Source of the DNA: Acinetobacter boissieri
GTDB lineage: Bacteria; Pseudomonadota; Gammaproteobacteria; Pseudomonadales; Moraxellaceae
Length of the DNA stretch: 64,000 nt
Assembly (NCBI RefSeq): GCF_900096955.1
Contig: NZ_FMYL01000009.1
Coordinates: forward strand, 1-64,000
Reading direction: 5' to 3'
Part shown: piece by piece, positions 34,804 through 44,057 of the stretch
How positions within the stretch are numbered: position 1 is the first letter of the stretch
Layout: the number at the start of each line of letters is the position of its first letter
Notes under the pieces: generated by a model
What the model saw: only the letters and a program-made list of their open reading frames with translations
Told to the model about the DNA's origin: nothing
The model's database searches: none
Program-made: the position numbers and the translations under genes

Positions 34804-37568
34804 GTAAAATCCTCCTGCTGACAGGCTTTAATGAGCCCTCTAATTTCAGGTAAACATGACCCACAGTTTCCGCCTGCTCTTAAACACGCCGTGACTTCTT
34901 TTTCGTCAGTGATTTTTTTCGCTTGAATGGTGTCTATAATGCGTTGTTTTCCCACTTTAAAACAACTACACACCAGCGGGCCTTCAGACGATGCCATAGA
35001 CATGGCTTGCCCTGCTAAGAGTGCTTTGCGATGCATTGCACCTAAGCGCTGTCGTTGAAATAAACTACTTAACCAATGTCGATCAGGCAATTGCTCTTGC
35101 TTGGCAATATATAGTGTCGCCACTAATTTTCCTGCATGTAACACCACGGTATGGCTTACTTGCGCAGAAGCATCATCGACATTTAACCACTCAAACGATT
35201 CATCTTGAAAATCTAAGTAAACTTTTAACGCTCGAACAATATGCTGTAATGGTCTACGATCAGCCAACTCATAACGTATGGCAGGCGTAGCAGGTATTTT
35301 CACCCACCATGTCACACTCTGTATGAATTGCTGTATGTGTACTTGATACTGGGCATCGACATATAACGTGCCATACCATTCAGATTGAAAATGCTGAAGC
35401 AAAACAGGCGTATGTTTAAATTCAGGCTCGCCAGAAATCTGATCTACTACAGGGTTTACCACCTGACCAATACGTGCATCAGATGCAAATTGATCATTCC
35501 AATGAATGGGTGCAAAAACCTGACCACGGCGTATATTGGCACTAATTTTCACACGTAAAACACACTGCCCCCATGCAGATTGAATTTTTACTAAGCCTTC
35601 ATGACGTAAGCCGTATTTTAATGCATCTTGTGCATGTATTTCGCAGTAAGGCTCACTCAAATGATGGGTTAAATTAGCAGATAACCCTGTTCTGGTCATG
35701 GTATGCCACTGATCTCTCACACGGCCTGTATTTAAAATGAGTGGATAGCGCTCACTCACCTGATGTACTGGGTCAACTACAGGGGTTGCAATAAATTTGG
35801 CACGTCCATTTTTATGGCTAAACTGACCTGCTTGACCATATAACTGCTGCACACTGTTGTGCGATAAATGTGCTGAAACAGGCCATTGTATTGGCTGTAA
35901 ATTGTTGTACGCTGTTGCGCTTAGATCTGTTAAACCTGCTAAGTTCAAATAACGAAAGTATTCAGAACGCTGCGTTTGATGATACTCAGTATTTTTATAT
36001 GCAGTGAGCTTGGCATGCTCTAAAAATATTTCATGACTATCTTTAAAGTCAAACCCTGAAAAACCCATTCGCTGTGCCACTTGGCAAATAGCCCACCAGT
36101 CAGCTTTTGCTTGCTCTGGCGCAGGTAAAAATGCACGCTGTCTAGAAATTCGACGCTCAGAGTTGGTGACTGTGCCATCTTTTTCTCCCCAACCCAGCGC
36201 AGGTAGCAATACATCTGCATAAGCTGTGGTGTCGGTATTTTGAGAAATATCTGACACCACAACAAACTCACATGCCTCAAGCGCACGCTGTACTTGAGTT
36301 GCATCTGGCAAACTCACTACAGGATTGGTGGCCATAATCCATATAGCTTTAATTTCACCACGCTCAACGGCTTGAAATAAATCAACAGCTTTTAAACCTG
36401 CACGACGTGCAATATGTGGACTTTGCCAAAACGCTTGTACTAAAGTTTGATGTGAAGCATTGTCTAAATCTAAATGAGCCGCCAACATATTAGACAAGCC
36501 ACCCACTTCTCTGCCCCCCATTGCATTGGGTTGACCGGTCATGGAAAAAGGCGCTGCACCCAGCTTACCTATTTTTCCAGTGAGCAAATGGCAATTAATA
36601 ATACTATTGGCTTTATTAACCCCTTGTGAAGACTGGTTTACCCCCATAGAAAATAAAGTCATTACTTTTTCAGTGCGGGCAAATGCTTCATAAAATTGCG
36701 TTAAACGCTCAATGGAAATCCCTGTTTTTTGTGCAACTGTAGCAAGATCCGACTCAGACATACTGGCCTGCAATGCTGCTTGTAAATCATCTGTATAAGC
36801 TTGAACAAACGCACTGTCTTCATAACCATGAGCCACCAAATACTGCAATAATCCATTAAACAGGCAAACATCTTGACCGGGTAAAATCGGTAAATGTAAA
36901 TCTGCACTTTCACAGGTTGCGGTAAATCGTGGATCAATCACCACCACAAAAATCTGACGCTGTTGTTTGGCCTGCATCATGCGCTGAAACAAAATGGGAT
37001 GACACCATGCTGTGTTTGACCCCACCAATACCACCATGTCTGTGTGTTCAAAGTCTGTATAACTCGCAGGAACAATATCTTCACCAAAACTGCGTTTATG
37101 TGCTGCAACGGCAGATGACATACATAAACGTGAGTTGGTATCAATATTGGCTGTACCCAAATAGCCCTTCACAAATTTATTCACCACATAGTAGTCTTCT
37201 GTCAGCAGCTGACCAGACACATAAAATGCAACACTCTCTGGGCCATATTGTTCAATACATGTTTTGAATTTCTCCGCCACACGCTGTATAGCATGGGACC
37301 ATGTACTTACTTTTCTGTATTCCCCACGCCCAACTTGAGGATGAAGTAAACGCTGACTTAAACCCACCGTATCAGCCAAATGACTGCCTTTAATACATAG
37401 TTTACCCAAGTTTGCCGGGTGATTTGGGTCGCCTTTTACAGTCAACTGTAAACCAGACGCATCTTCTACAACACGTGCAGTGACACCACAGCCCACACCA
37501 CAATAAGGGCATGTGGTTTGGGTTGTCGTCACTTTTTGTTGTAAATCAACCACTGGAATAGATGTCAT
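34800..37568 (-). CDS. nasA: Assimilatory nitrate reductase catalytic subunit with C-terminal BFD-like domain
   Basis: From ATG 37568 the protein is 922 aa. An N-terminal [4Fe-4S] motif CPYCGVGCG with a further cysteine in LCIKGS (about residue 58) is followed by the bis-MGD oxidoreductase fold with LTGKIGKLGAAPFSMTGQPN, NPVVSLPD and SERRISRQRAFLP. The last 60 residues carry a BFD-like [2Fe-2S] domain (CSCFKVG, CLRAGGNCGSC), which passes electrons to the active site. It reduces nitrate to nitrite for assimilation in the cytoplasm. The gene overlaps mobA by 4 bp. An in-frame TTG at 37583 would extend it by five residues, but AGGGA precedes the chosen ATG. Confidence 0.9.
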   Translation of the reverse strand: MTSIPVVDLQQKVTTTQTTCPYCGVGCGVTARVVEDASGLQLTVKGDPNHPANLGKLCIKGSHLADTVGLSQRLLHPQVGRGEYRKVSTWSHAIQRVAEKFKTCIEQYGPESVAFYVSGQLLTEDYYVVNKFVKGYLGTANIDTNSRLCMSSAVAAHKRSFGEDIVPASYTDFEHTDMVVLVGSNTAWCHPILFQRMMQAKQQRQIFVVVIDPRFTATCESADLHLPILPGQDVCLFNGLLQYLVAHGYEDSAFVQAYTDDLQAALQASMSESDLATVAQKTGISIERLTQFYEAFARTEKVMTLFSMGVNQSSQGVNKANSIINCHLLTGKIGKLGAAPFSMTGQPNAMGGREVGGLSNMLAAHLDLDNASHQTLVQAFWQSPHIARRAGLKAVDLFQAVERGEIKAIWIMATNPVVSLPDATQVQRALEACEFVVVSDISQNTDTTAYADVLLPALGWGEKDGTVTNSERRISRQRAFLPAPEQAKADWWAICQVAQRMGFSGFDFKDSHEIFLEHAKLTAYKNTEYHQTQRSEYFRYLNLAGLTDLSATAYNNLQPIQWPVSAHLSHNSVQQLYGQAGQFSHKNGRAKFIATPVVDPVHQVSERYPLILNTGRVRDQWHTMTRTGLSANLTHHLSEPYCEIHAQDALKYGLRHEGLVKIQSAWGQCVLRVKISANIRRGQVFAPIHWNDQFASDARIGQVVNPVVDQISGEPEFKHTPVLLQHFQSEWYGTLYVDAQYQVHIQQFIQSVTWWVKIPATPAIRYELADRRPLQHIVRALKVYLDFQDESFEWLNVDDASAQVSHTVVLHAGKLVATLYIAKQEQLPDRHWLSSLFQRQRLGAMHRKALLAGQAMSMASSEGPLVCSCFKVGKQRIIDTIQAKKITDEKEVTACLRAGGNCGSCLPEIRGLIKACQQEDFT

Positions 37569-37598
37569 CGCAATTTCCCTCAAGCACCCTAATCGCCG

Positions 37599-39212
37599 TT
37601 AACTGGCCTGCTTCATGGCAAAGTCACGACCAAAAAGCAACTTATGACGAATCTGTCGAATACTTGTTTGATCTGCAATCAGTTCTGCATACCAAGCACC
37701 ATCATCTGTATCGCCAAACAAAACTGCCCCAATCACACAGTCGTTTTGAATAATAATGCGCTTATAGACCTGTCTTTTTTCATCATTTAACACAATATCT
37801 TCGAAGTCGCCTGAAGGTTCAATATTTCCTGCAGAAAATACATCACATCCGCTGACTTTAAGTTGCGTGGGTACAGTCGGTGCTTTAAACGTCAAACCGC
37901 CACGTTCTGCCAGTTGATTGGCGCAAATGAATGCTTGCCCCCACAGTGGTTCAACCAAACCAAAGGTGTGTTGACGATGCTCAATACATTCACCGACTGC
38001 ATATATACTTGGGTCAAACGTTTGCATGGTGTCATTTACAACTATCCCTCTTTGACAATGTAACCCTGCTTGTTTAGCTAAAGTCATATTGGGCCGAATA
38101 CCCACAGCAAATACGACAAGATCTGTTGCAATGACCTCTCCCGACGCTAAATGCACTGCGGTAACATGGCCATTTTCACCCGCCAAACGCTGTGTTGATG
38201 CAGACGTGATGACTCGAATGCCTTTGGCTTCAATGCTTTTTTGTAGTAAAGCACTGGCATGCGCATCTAGTTGACGATTCATAATTCGATCTGTTAAATG
38301 CAATACCGTAACATTCATGCCTTGTTTTTTTAGCCCATAAGCTGCTTCTAAACCTAGCAGTCCGGCACCCACCACCACAGCATTTTTACTGTGTTTTGCG
38401 TATTGCAACATCTGATTGACATCATCTATATCGCGAAAGCTCATCACACCATTTAAATCCGTCCCTGCAATACTTGGAATAAACGGTGTTGAACCTGTCG
38501 CCAAAATCATACGATCATAATCAACTACCAGACCTGATTGGGTATGTAATTGTTTTTTAGCGCGATCTATACCTATCACGGCGTCTCCAGTAATTAAGCG
38601 AATACCTCGTTCGCTATACCACAGTGGCTCATGTAACATAATTTGCTCAAGCGTTTTGTCGCCTGAAAGTACAGGTGAGAGCATAATCCGATTGTAGTTG
38701 CCTCTCGGCTCGGCACCAATCACGGTAATTTCATAACGGTCTGGCGCCATGTCTAATAGATCTTCAAGACAACGCATACCCGCTAGCCCATTCCCCACTA
38801 AGACCAATCTAAGCTTGTGTTGGCTAGCATAAGTATTGGTTATATATGCCTTTTGTGGTGTCCGACTAACCAACACTCGACCATACTCTATTTTTGTTGC
38901 AAATGCTGTCAGACGTTGTTGCCCATCTTCTAAACAGCGTCCTGTAACTAAACTAAAATGCTGTTTGTAAATTGGAGATGCGACTACACGTTCACCTTGA
39001 ATATCCCCAATAATACCTCGCGACATCACATACGATTGGCTAAAGGGGTCTTTATTACTTAATGCATAAACTCTTTGCTCATGCCCTACACGAAACACAG
39101 CAATTTGCTCACCGTTAAGTAAAACGCCAACCCCAGTATTGGGTGTAATGTCATCTAAAGCACAAATATCAATCCAATCTGTCATTGGTGATGTTGTTTT
39201 TAATACGGTCAT
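37599..39212 (-). CDS. NirD-like/FAD reductase fusion, likely electron donor for nitrate or nitrite reductase
   Basis: This 537-aa protein has two parts. Residues about 10-115 (WIDICALDDITPNTGVGVLL, SPIYKQHFSLVTGRCLED) resemble NirD, the small subunit of NADH-nitrite reductase, a Rieske-like fold without the cluster ligands. Residues 130-537 are an FAD/NAD(P)-binding oxidoreductase (LRLVLVGNGLAGMRCLEDLL, VVVGAGLLGLEAAYGLKKQG) like the N-terminal half of NirB. No separate nirD lies nearby, so this protein may supply the NirD function and pass electrons to nitrate reductase. It lies between nasA-like and nirB genes, with 2 bp to nirB. Confidence 0.8.
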   Translation of the reverse strand: MTVLKTTSPMTDWIDICALDDITPNTGVGVLLNGEQIAVFRVGHEQRVYALSNKDPFSQSYVMSRGIIGDIQGERVVASPIYKQHFSLVTGRCLEDGQQRLTAFATKIEYGRVLVSRTPQKAYITNTYASQHKLRLVLVGNGLAGMRCLEDLLDMAPDRYEITVIGAEPRGNYNRIMLSPVLSGDKTLEQIMLHEPLWYSERGIRLITGDAVIGIDRAKKQLHTQSGLVVDYDRMILATGSTPFIPSIAGTDLNGVMSFRDIDDVNQMLQYAKHSKNAVVVGAGLLGLEAAYGLKKQGMNVTVLHLTDRIMNRQLDAHASALLQKSIEAKGIRVITSASTQRLAGENGHVTAVHLASGEVIATDLVVFAVGIRPNMTLAKQAGLHCQRGIVVNDTMQTFDPSIYAVGECIEHRQHTFGLVEPLWGQAFICANQLAERGGLTFKAPTVPTQLKVSGCDVFSAGNIEPSGDFEDIVLNDEKRQVYKRIIIQNDCVIGAVLFGDTDDGAWYAELIADQTSIRQIRHKLLFGRDFAMKQAS

Positions 39213-39214
39213 TA

Positions 39215-41755
39215 TTATGCCTCCACCACTGAAATACGACTTTCATCACGCTCAACTTGTGTTTTAGGTCGAATTTGTCCACGTACTTCAGTGAATTGAA
39301 TATTTGGATCACTTTTCTCAGGTGCATTAATAAACGTTTTAAAGCGTTGGCGTATTTCAGGCGTTTCTATTGCGGTGCGCCACTCGTCTTGGTACGTACC
39401 CACCACATGTTGCATACGGCGCTCAAGCTCACTGGCAAGTCCCAACGTATCATCAACAATAACCGCTTTCAAATAGGCTAAACCACCTTCTAAATTATCA
39501 CGCCAAACACTGGTGCGTTGTAAGCGGTCTGCCGTTTGAATATAAAACATAAAAAAGCGGTCGATATAGCGAATTAATGTCGTTGTATCTAAGTCGGACA
39601 CCAACAGTTCCGCATGACGTGGTTTCATCCCGCCATTACCACACACATATAAATTCCAGCCTTTTTCTGTCGCAATCACACCAACGTCTTTGCCTTGTGC
39701 CTCAGCGCACTCACGAGTACAGCCTGACACAGCCATTTTTAGTTTATGTGGTGAGCGTAAGCCTTTATATCTATTTTCTAAAAAAATGGCCAAAGCAACA
39801 GAATCATCTACGCCATAGCGACACCATGTACTGCCGACACACGACTTCACTGTACGTAATGATTTACCATAAGCATGACCAGACTCAAAGCCTGCCTGAA
39901 TCAATTTTTCCCAAATTTCAGGCAATTGATGAACTTGTGCACCAAATAAGTCAATACGCTGTCCACCTGTAATTTTGGTATACAGTTGGTACTCTTTGGC
40001 GATTTGACCAATATGAATCAAACCATCTGGTGTAATTTCTCCACCTGCAATTCGTGGCACAATGGAGTAAGATCCATCTTTTTGAATATTGCCCAAGTAG
40101 TAATCATTGCTGTCTTGCAAACCAGCATGTGATGGTTTGAGTACAAAATCATTCCAGCACGATGCCAAAATATTGGCCACAGTAGGTTTGCAAATATCAC
40201 AGCCTAAACCATGCCCATGTGTTGCAATTAAATCATCAAATGTTCGAATCTCATTCACACGAATGAGGTGATACAACTCTTGTCTTGAATATGCAAAGTG
40301 CTCACATAAATGATTATTTACACTCACACCTTGACGTTGTAACTCTGACTTTAATACCTGAGTCACCAATGCTGTACAACCCCCACATGCTGTGGCTGCT
40401 TTGGTACATTTTTTTAGTGCGCCAAGAGATGTTGAACCATCGGCAATAGCGGTACAAACATCTGATTTAGATACATTATTACATGAGCAAATCACGGCGG
40501 TATCTGGCAGTAAATCTATACCGCTTGCACCCGACTTACTTGTGGTTGCTGTACCATTGGGCATGATTAAGTTTTCTGGGTGTGCTGGAAGCGGTGAAGT
40601 ATTGAGCATCATTTGTAAAAGGTCGTTATATTCTTTTACGCACCCAACCAACACAGCACCAAGCAACTGATCTTTTTGCTGATTTACGACAATTTTTTTA
40701 TAGATTTTTGCATCTTCATCGGCATAAAAATAACTCAAACTGTGTGGTGTAATTGCATGAGCATCACCAATCGAGGCCACATCTACACCCATCAGTTTAA
40801 GTTTAGTGCTCATATCTGCACCTGAAAAACCTGATGTTTGTTCAGCTAAAATATGCTTGGCTGTTAAACGTGCCATGTCATAGCCGGGCGCAACCAAACC
40901 ATAAATTTTACTTTGCCACAGCGCACACTCACCTATGGCATAAATATTGGGATCAGAAGTTTGGCAATAGTCGTTAATCACAATACCACCGCGCTCACCA
41001 ATACTTAGTCCACTTTGGCGAGCCAATTCATCTCGTGGTCGAATGCCTGCTGAAAATAAAATAATATCTGTTTCTAAACTTGACCCATCTGCAAACTTCA
41101 TTACATGTACTGAGTCTGTCCCGTCTTCAATGGCAGATGTGGCCTTTTGGGTATGGACTTGCACTCCTAAATCTTCAATTTTTGAGCGCAGTACTTTGCC
41201 ACCTAAGTCATCAATTTGTACAACCATTAAACGGGGTGCAAATTCAACCACATGGGTTTTGAGTTTTAAATCCATTAAGGCTTTGGCAGCTTCAAGCCCA
41301 AGTAATCCACCTCCAATCACCACACCAGTTTGGGCTGTACAGCTTGCTGCTCGAATTGCATCTAAATCATCAATTGTTCGATAGACAAAACAGTTTTTTC
41401 GATCATGCCCTGTAATGGGTGGTACAAAAGGGTAAGAGCCTGTTGCTAAAATCAACTTATCATAACCAATCAAATCGCCAGTATGTGTTGTGACTGTTTT
41501 ATGGTAGCTATCAATTGCAACGGCTTTGGTATTTAAACGTAAATCTATGCCATACGCATCGGCAAAATCCGCCCGTGCCAAAGACAAGTCTTTGAGCGTT
41601 TTACCCGCAAAATACTCACTTAAATGCACTCGGTCATAGGCAAGATAAGGTTCTTCAGCAAGAATTGTTAGCTCAAGGGTATCGTCTGCTTTTTCAAGTA
41701 AGCTTTCAATACACTTATGTCCCACCATACCGTAACCAATCATCACTATTTTCAT
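39215..41755 (-). CDS. nirB: NirB, NADH-nitrite reductase large subunit
   Basis: The 846-aa protein has an FAD-binding N-terminus (IVMIGYGMVGHKCIESLLEK), an NAD-binding part (GVVIGGGLLGLEAAKALMDL) and a BFD-like [2Fe-2S] segment (CSCNNVSKSDVC, CTKAATACGGC). A sirohaem/[4Fe-4S] domain follows with cysteines in SCVGSTWC (639, 645) and SGCTREC (679, 683). It reduces nitrite to ammonium. A separate nirD gene is missing from the region; the fusion gene next door probably fills this role. Confidence 0.9.
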   Translation of the reverse strand: MKIVMIGYGMVGHKCIESLLEKADDTLELTILAEEPYLAYDRVHLSEYFAGKTLKDLSLARADFADAYGIDLRLNTKAVAIDSYHKTVTTHTGDLIGYDKLILATGSYPFVPPITGHDRKNCFVYRTIDDLDAIRAASCTAQTGVVIGGGLLGLEAAKALMDLKLKTHVVEFAPRLMVVQIDDLGGKVLRSKIEDLGVQVHTQKATSAIEDGTDSVHVMKFADGSSLETDIILFSAGIRPRDELARQSGLSIGERGGIVINDYCQTSDPNIYAIGECALWQSKIYGLVAPGYDMARLTAKHILAEQTSGFSGADMSTKLKLMGVDVASIGDAHAITPHSLSYFYADEDAKIYKKIVVNQQKDQLLGAVLVGCVKEYNDLLQMMLNTSPLPAHPENLIMPNGTATTSKSGASGIDLLPDTAVICSCNNVSKSDVCTAIADGSTSLGALKKCTKAATACGGCTALVTQVLKSELQRQGVSVNNHLCEHFAYSRQELYHLIRVNEIRTFDDLIATHGHGLGCDICKPTVANILASCWNDFVLKPSHAGLQDSNDYYLGNIQKDGSYSIVPRIAGGEITPDGLIHIGQIAKEYQLYTKITGGQRIDLFGAQVHQLPEIWEKLIQAGFESGHAYGKSLRTVKSCVGSTWCRYGVDDSVALAIFLENRYKGLRSPHKLKMAVSGCTRECAEAQGKDVGVIATEKGWNLYVCGNGGMKPRHAELLVSDLDTTTLIRYIDRFFMFYIQTADRLQRTSVWRDNLEGGLAYLKAVIVDDTLGLASELERRMQHVVGTYQDEWRTAIETPEIRQRFKTFINAPEKSDPNIQFTEVRGQIRPKTQVERDESRISVVEA

Positions 41756-41788
41756 TTCGATTCTCCTGAATTCAATTGAGTGCTGTTG

Positions 41789-43129
41789 TTACACTACGGC
41801 GTCTCGGTCCATAATGGCCTGATCATATAAACGCTGTTCTTTTGCTTTATGTTCAACTGAAAAACGTATGCTAAGCACGCATACTGCTGCCACAATCACT
41901 AATCCACCCAAGGCCATTAAACAGGTTTGAATATCTAACATGCCTTTAAGTAAAAAGCCTGCAGCCACTGCTCCCACATTACCGCCTGCACCAATAATAC
42001 CTGCCACACCACCGAGTGCATCACGATCAATAAAAGGAACTAAAGCATACGTTGCGCCACATGACATATGTGTAAATAATGCAAAAATAGTCATACTTAA
42101 AATCGCTAACACGGGTGTTTGCATTTGAGAGAATAAAACTAAAAACACACCTTCTAAAACAATCATTAAAAATAAAACTTTAGTTCGACCATCTAAGCCT
42201 TTTTTAACTGCAATCCGGTCAGAAACAATACCGCCCAATGCACGAGCAAATAGCGCAAGTAACCCAAAAATTCCGGCAGTTAATCCTGCTTCTTTTAAAC
42301 CAAATTGAAAATGGTCAACATAGTACATGGCAACCACATTATGAATAAAAATCTCAATACCAAAACAAGCGGCATAAGCAACAAATAACACCCAAACACG
42401 GTAGTTTTTAGCCGCATGCATTAAAATAGCTATACCACCTTTTTTATCACTCCCAACCTGTACACCTTGAGCACGAAGTGCTTTAAAGTCACCTTGTGGG
42501 CAGTCTTGCGTATATTTCCAATACATCATGCCAACAATCAGCATCATTACGCCGGGCACAATCAGTGCAAATCTCCAACCTAATGCTTGCTCTACCCCAA
42601 ACATAACCAGTGCAGAGAGCAATAATGGCATGAGCGCTTGTGTTGCACCGCCCCCTGCATTCCCCCAACCTGCAGATGCAGCATTGGCTGTTCCCACCAC
42701 ATTGGGTGCAAACATAATGCTCGTATGGTACTGAGTGATGACAAAACTGGCACCAATCGCACCAATCAATAATCTAAAAAATAAAAACGTTTCATAGCTG
42801 GTAGATGCAGCAACACCAAACACAGGAATACTGCCAATAAAAAGCAATGCAGTATAAGTTTTACGTGGGCCGTATTTGTCACACAACGGCCCAACGATGA
42901 GGCGTACTAAAATCGTAATCGCTACTGCAGCAATATTAATATTGGCAATTTGATTTTTGGTCAGATGAAATTCACCTGCAATGACGGGCATTAAAGGCGC
43001 ACAGGCAAACCATGCAAAGAAACAAACAAAGAAAGCGAGCCAACTCATGTGGAAAGCGCGCATTGCTGCAGTTTTAAAACTAAATAAATTAATTCTTGTG
43101 GCTTTTTTGGCATTCAAATTTATAGACAT
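41789..43129 (-). CDS. Nitrate/nitrite MFS transporter (NarK/NasA-type)
   Basis: From ATG 43129 the protein is 446 aa with 12 membrane segments. It belongs to the nitrate/nitrite porter family, with the signature segments WGNAGGGATQALMPLLL (residues about 150-165) and GIIGAGGNVGAVAAGFLLKG (about 370-390). An in-frame TTG at 43183 would add 18 residues, but a GAGT ribosome site stands before the ATG. It is the first gene of the nitrate operon, and its leader contains sigma-54 and ANTAR-type signals. Confidence 0.88.
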   Translation of the reverse strand: MSINLNAKKATRINLFSFKTAAMRAFHMSWLAFFVCFFAWFACAPLMPVIAGEFHLTKNQIANINIAAVAITILVRLIVGPLCDKYGPRKTYTALLFIGSIPVFGVAASTSYETFLFFRLLIGAIGASFVITQYHTSIMFAPNVVGTANAASAGWGNAGGGATQALMPLLLSALVMFGVEQALGWRFALIVPGVMMLIVGMMYWKYTQDCPQGDFKALRAQGVQVGSDKKGGIAILMHAAKNYRVWVLFVAYAACFGIEIFIHNVVAMYYVDHFQFGLKEAGLTAGIFGLLALFARALGGIVSDRIAVKKGLDGRTKVLFLMIVLEGVFLVLFSQMQTPVLAILSMTIFALFTHMSCGATYALVPFIDRDALGGVAGIIGAGGNVGAVAAGFLLKGMLDIQTCLMALGGLVIVAAVCVLSIRFSVEHKAKEQRLYDQAIMDRDAVV

Positions 43130-43197
43130 GGCATTACTCTTTTGAGCTAACGTATTCATCATTTTGTTTGAGACATTGCACAAACAAATGGATTAGA

Positions 43198-43215
43198 ACG
43201 GGCGCCATTGACCGT
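43198..43215 (-). ncRNA. ANTAR target hairpin P2 in the nitrate operon leader
   Basis: On the minus-strand RNA, ACGGUC-AAUGGC-GCCCGU folds into a 6-bp stem with one U-C mismatch and a 6-nt loop AAUGGC. The loop has A at position 1 and G at 4, the signature of ANTAR-protein binding sites. It follows P1 by a 14-nt linker. Confidence 0.55.
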
Positions 43216-43229
43216 CATATAAATTTTAA

Positions 43230-43245
43230 GAGTCGTCTTTGACTC
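43230..43245 (-). ncRNA. ANTAR target hairpin P1 in the nitrate operon leader
   Basis: On the minus-strand RNA, GAGUC-AAAGAC-GACUC is a perfect 5-bp stem with hexaloop AAAGAC, again with A at 1 and G at 4. With P2 it forms the two-hairpin target that NasT-type antiterminators bind. It starts close to the predicted transcription start of the nitrate operon. Confidence 0.6.
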
Positions 43246-43255
43246 AAAATATATT

Positions 43256-43273
43256 ATGCATAAATAGTGCCAA
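43256..43273 (-). promoter_or_regulatory. Sigma-54-type promoter of the nitrate operon
   Basis: The minus strand reads TTGGCACTATTTATGCAT. The GG and GC pairs are 12 bp apart as required at -24/-12, and TGGCAC is a perfect -24 element; the -12 element is ATGCA instead of TTGCA. It lies just upstream of hairpin P1, so transcripts would start a few bases before it. Sigma-54 promoters of nitrogen genes normally need the activator NtrC; no strong NtrC site was identified. Confidence 0.7.
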
Positions 43274-43467
43274 CACTAAAAATACATATAAATAAGATGA
43301 TTTGAACCTGTGAATATCTAAGTTGAATCCTTTTTTCACAGTATAAATCTACATAGCAGTCGATAGTTGCTTCAAATGAGTGCATTAATGCTGAACCACT
43401 GCATGAAATACTGGTATAAAAATTGCTTAGCATATTATGAAATATTGCCGTGCTTATATTTAAGTTT

Positions 43468-44055
43468 ATGTCTACTTTAAAAATTGCCCTGATTGATGAC
43501 GATCTCGAACGTGCTGAACTAATTAAGTGCTCTTTACTTGAGCATGATTTAGAAATTGTGGCATGTTTAACCATTGAGCACGTAAACACCCTCCAACTAG
43601 AGCAACTACATGCCGATGTCATTTTGCTCGACATGGCAAATCCCCATCGAGACATTATTGAAAATTGTGTGAGTCAATTCGATTTACCCACAGTATTATT
43701 TACTAAAAACACCAATAAAGATGTGATTAAAAATGCTATAGATGCGGGTGTCACTGCGTATATTGTAGATGGGATTGACCCCATTAAACTGCAAAGTATT
43801 CTTGAAATTTCCATAGAGCAGTATAAAAAACATAAACGGTTGCTTCACGATTTACAAGACACCAAAAATAAGCTTGCCGATAGAAAAGATATTGAAAAAG
43901 CGAAAGTTTTTTTAATTCAAATTCATAAAATCGATGAAGAACAAGCATTTCAACTCTTACGCAAAAATGCAATGAGCCTTAGAATTACGCTTGGAGATAT
44001 GGCGCGTAGACTGATTGATGCACAAAAATTATTACAGTTTCAGCTCAAGGAATAA
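43468..44055 (+). CDS. nasT: NasT-like ANTAR antiterminator
   Basis: From ATG 43468 the protein is 195 aa. An N-terminal receiver-like domain (STLKIALIDDDLERAELIKC, VILLDMAN, PTVLFTKNTN) is followed by a linker helix and a C-terminal ANTAR RNA-binding domain (IEKAKVFLIQIHKIDEEQAF, then MARRLIDAQKLL). In NasS/NasT systems, NasT binds paired hexaloop hairpins in the nitrate operon leader to let transcription continue, and NasS holds it inactive when nitrate is absent. It is divergent from the transporter gene and ends 2 bp before the nasS-like gene. Confidence 0.88.
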   Translation: MSTLKIALIDDDLERAELIKCSLLEHDLEIVACLTIEHVNTLQLEQLHADVILLDMANPHRDIIENCVSQFDLPTVLFTKNTNKDVIKNAIDAGVTAYIVDGIDPIKLQSILEISIEQYKKHKRLLHDLQDTKNKLADRKDIEKAKVFLIQIHKIDEEQAFQLLRKNAMSLRITLGDMARRLIDAQKLLQFQLKE

Positions 44056-44057
44056 CG

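Noticed and set aside
43274..43450. NtrC binding sites upstream of the sigma-54 promoter
   Set aside because: Only partial TGCA-type matches such as around 43380-43405 are present; they are too weak to claim.
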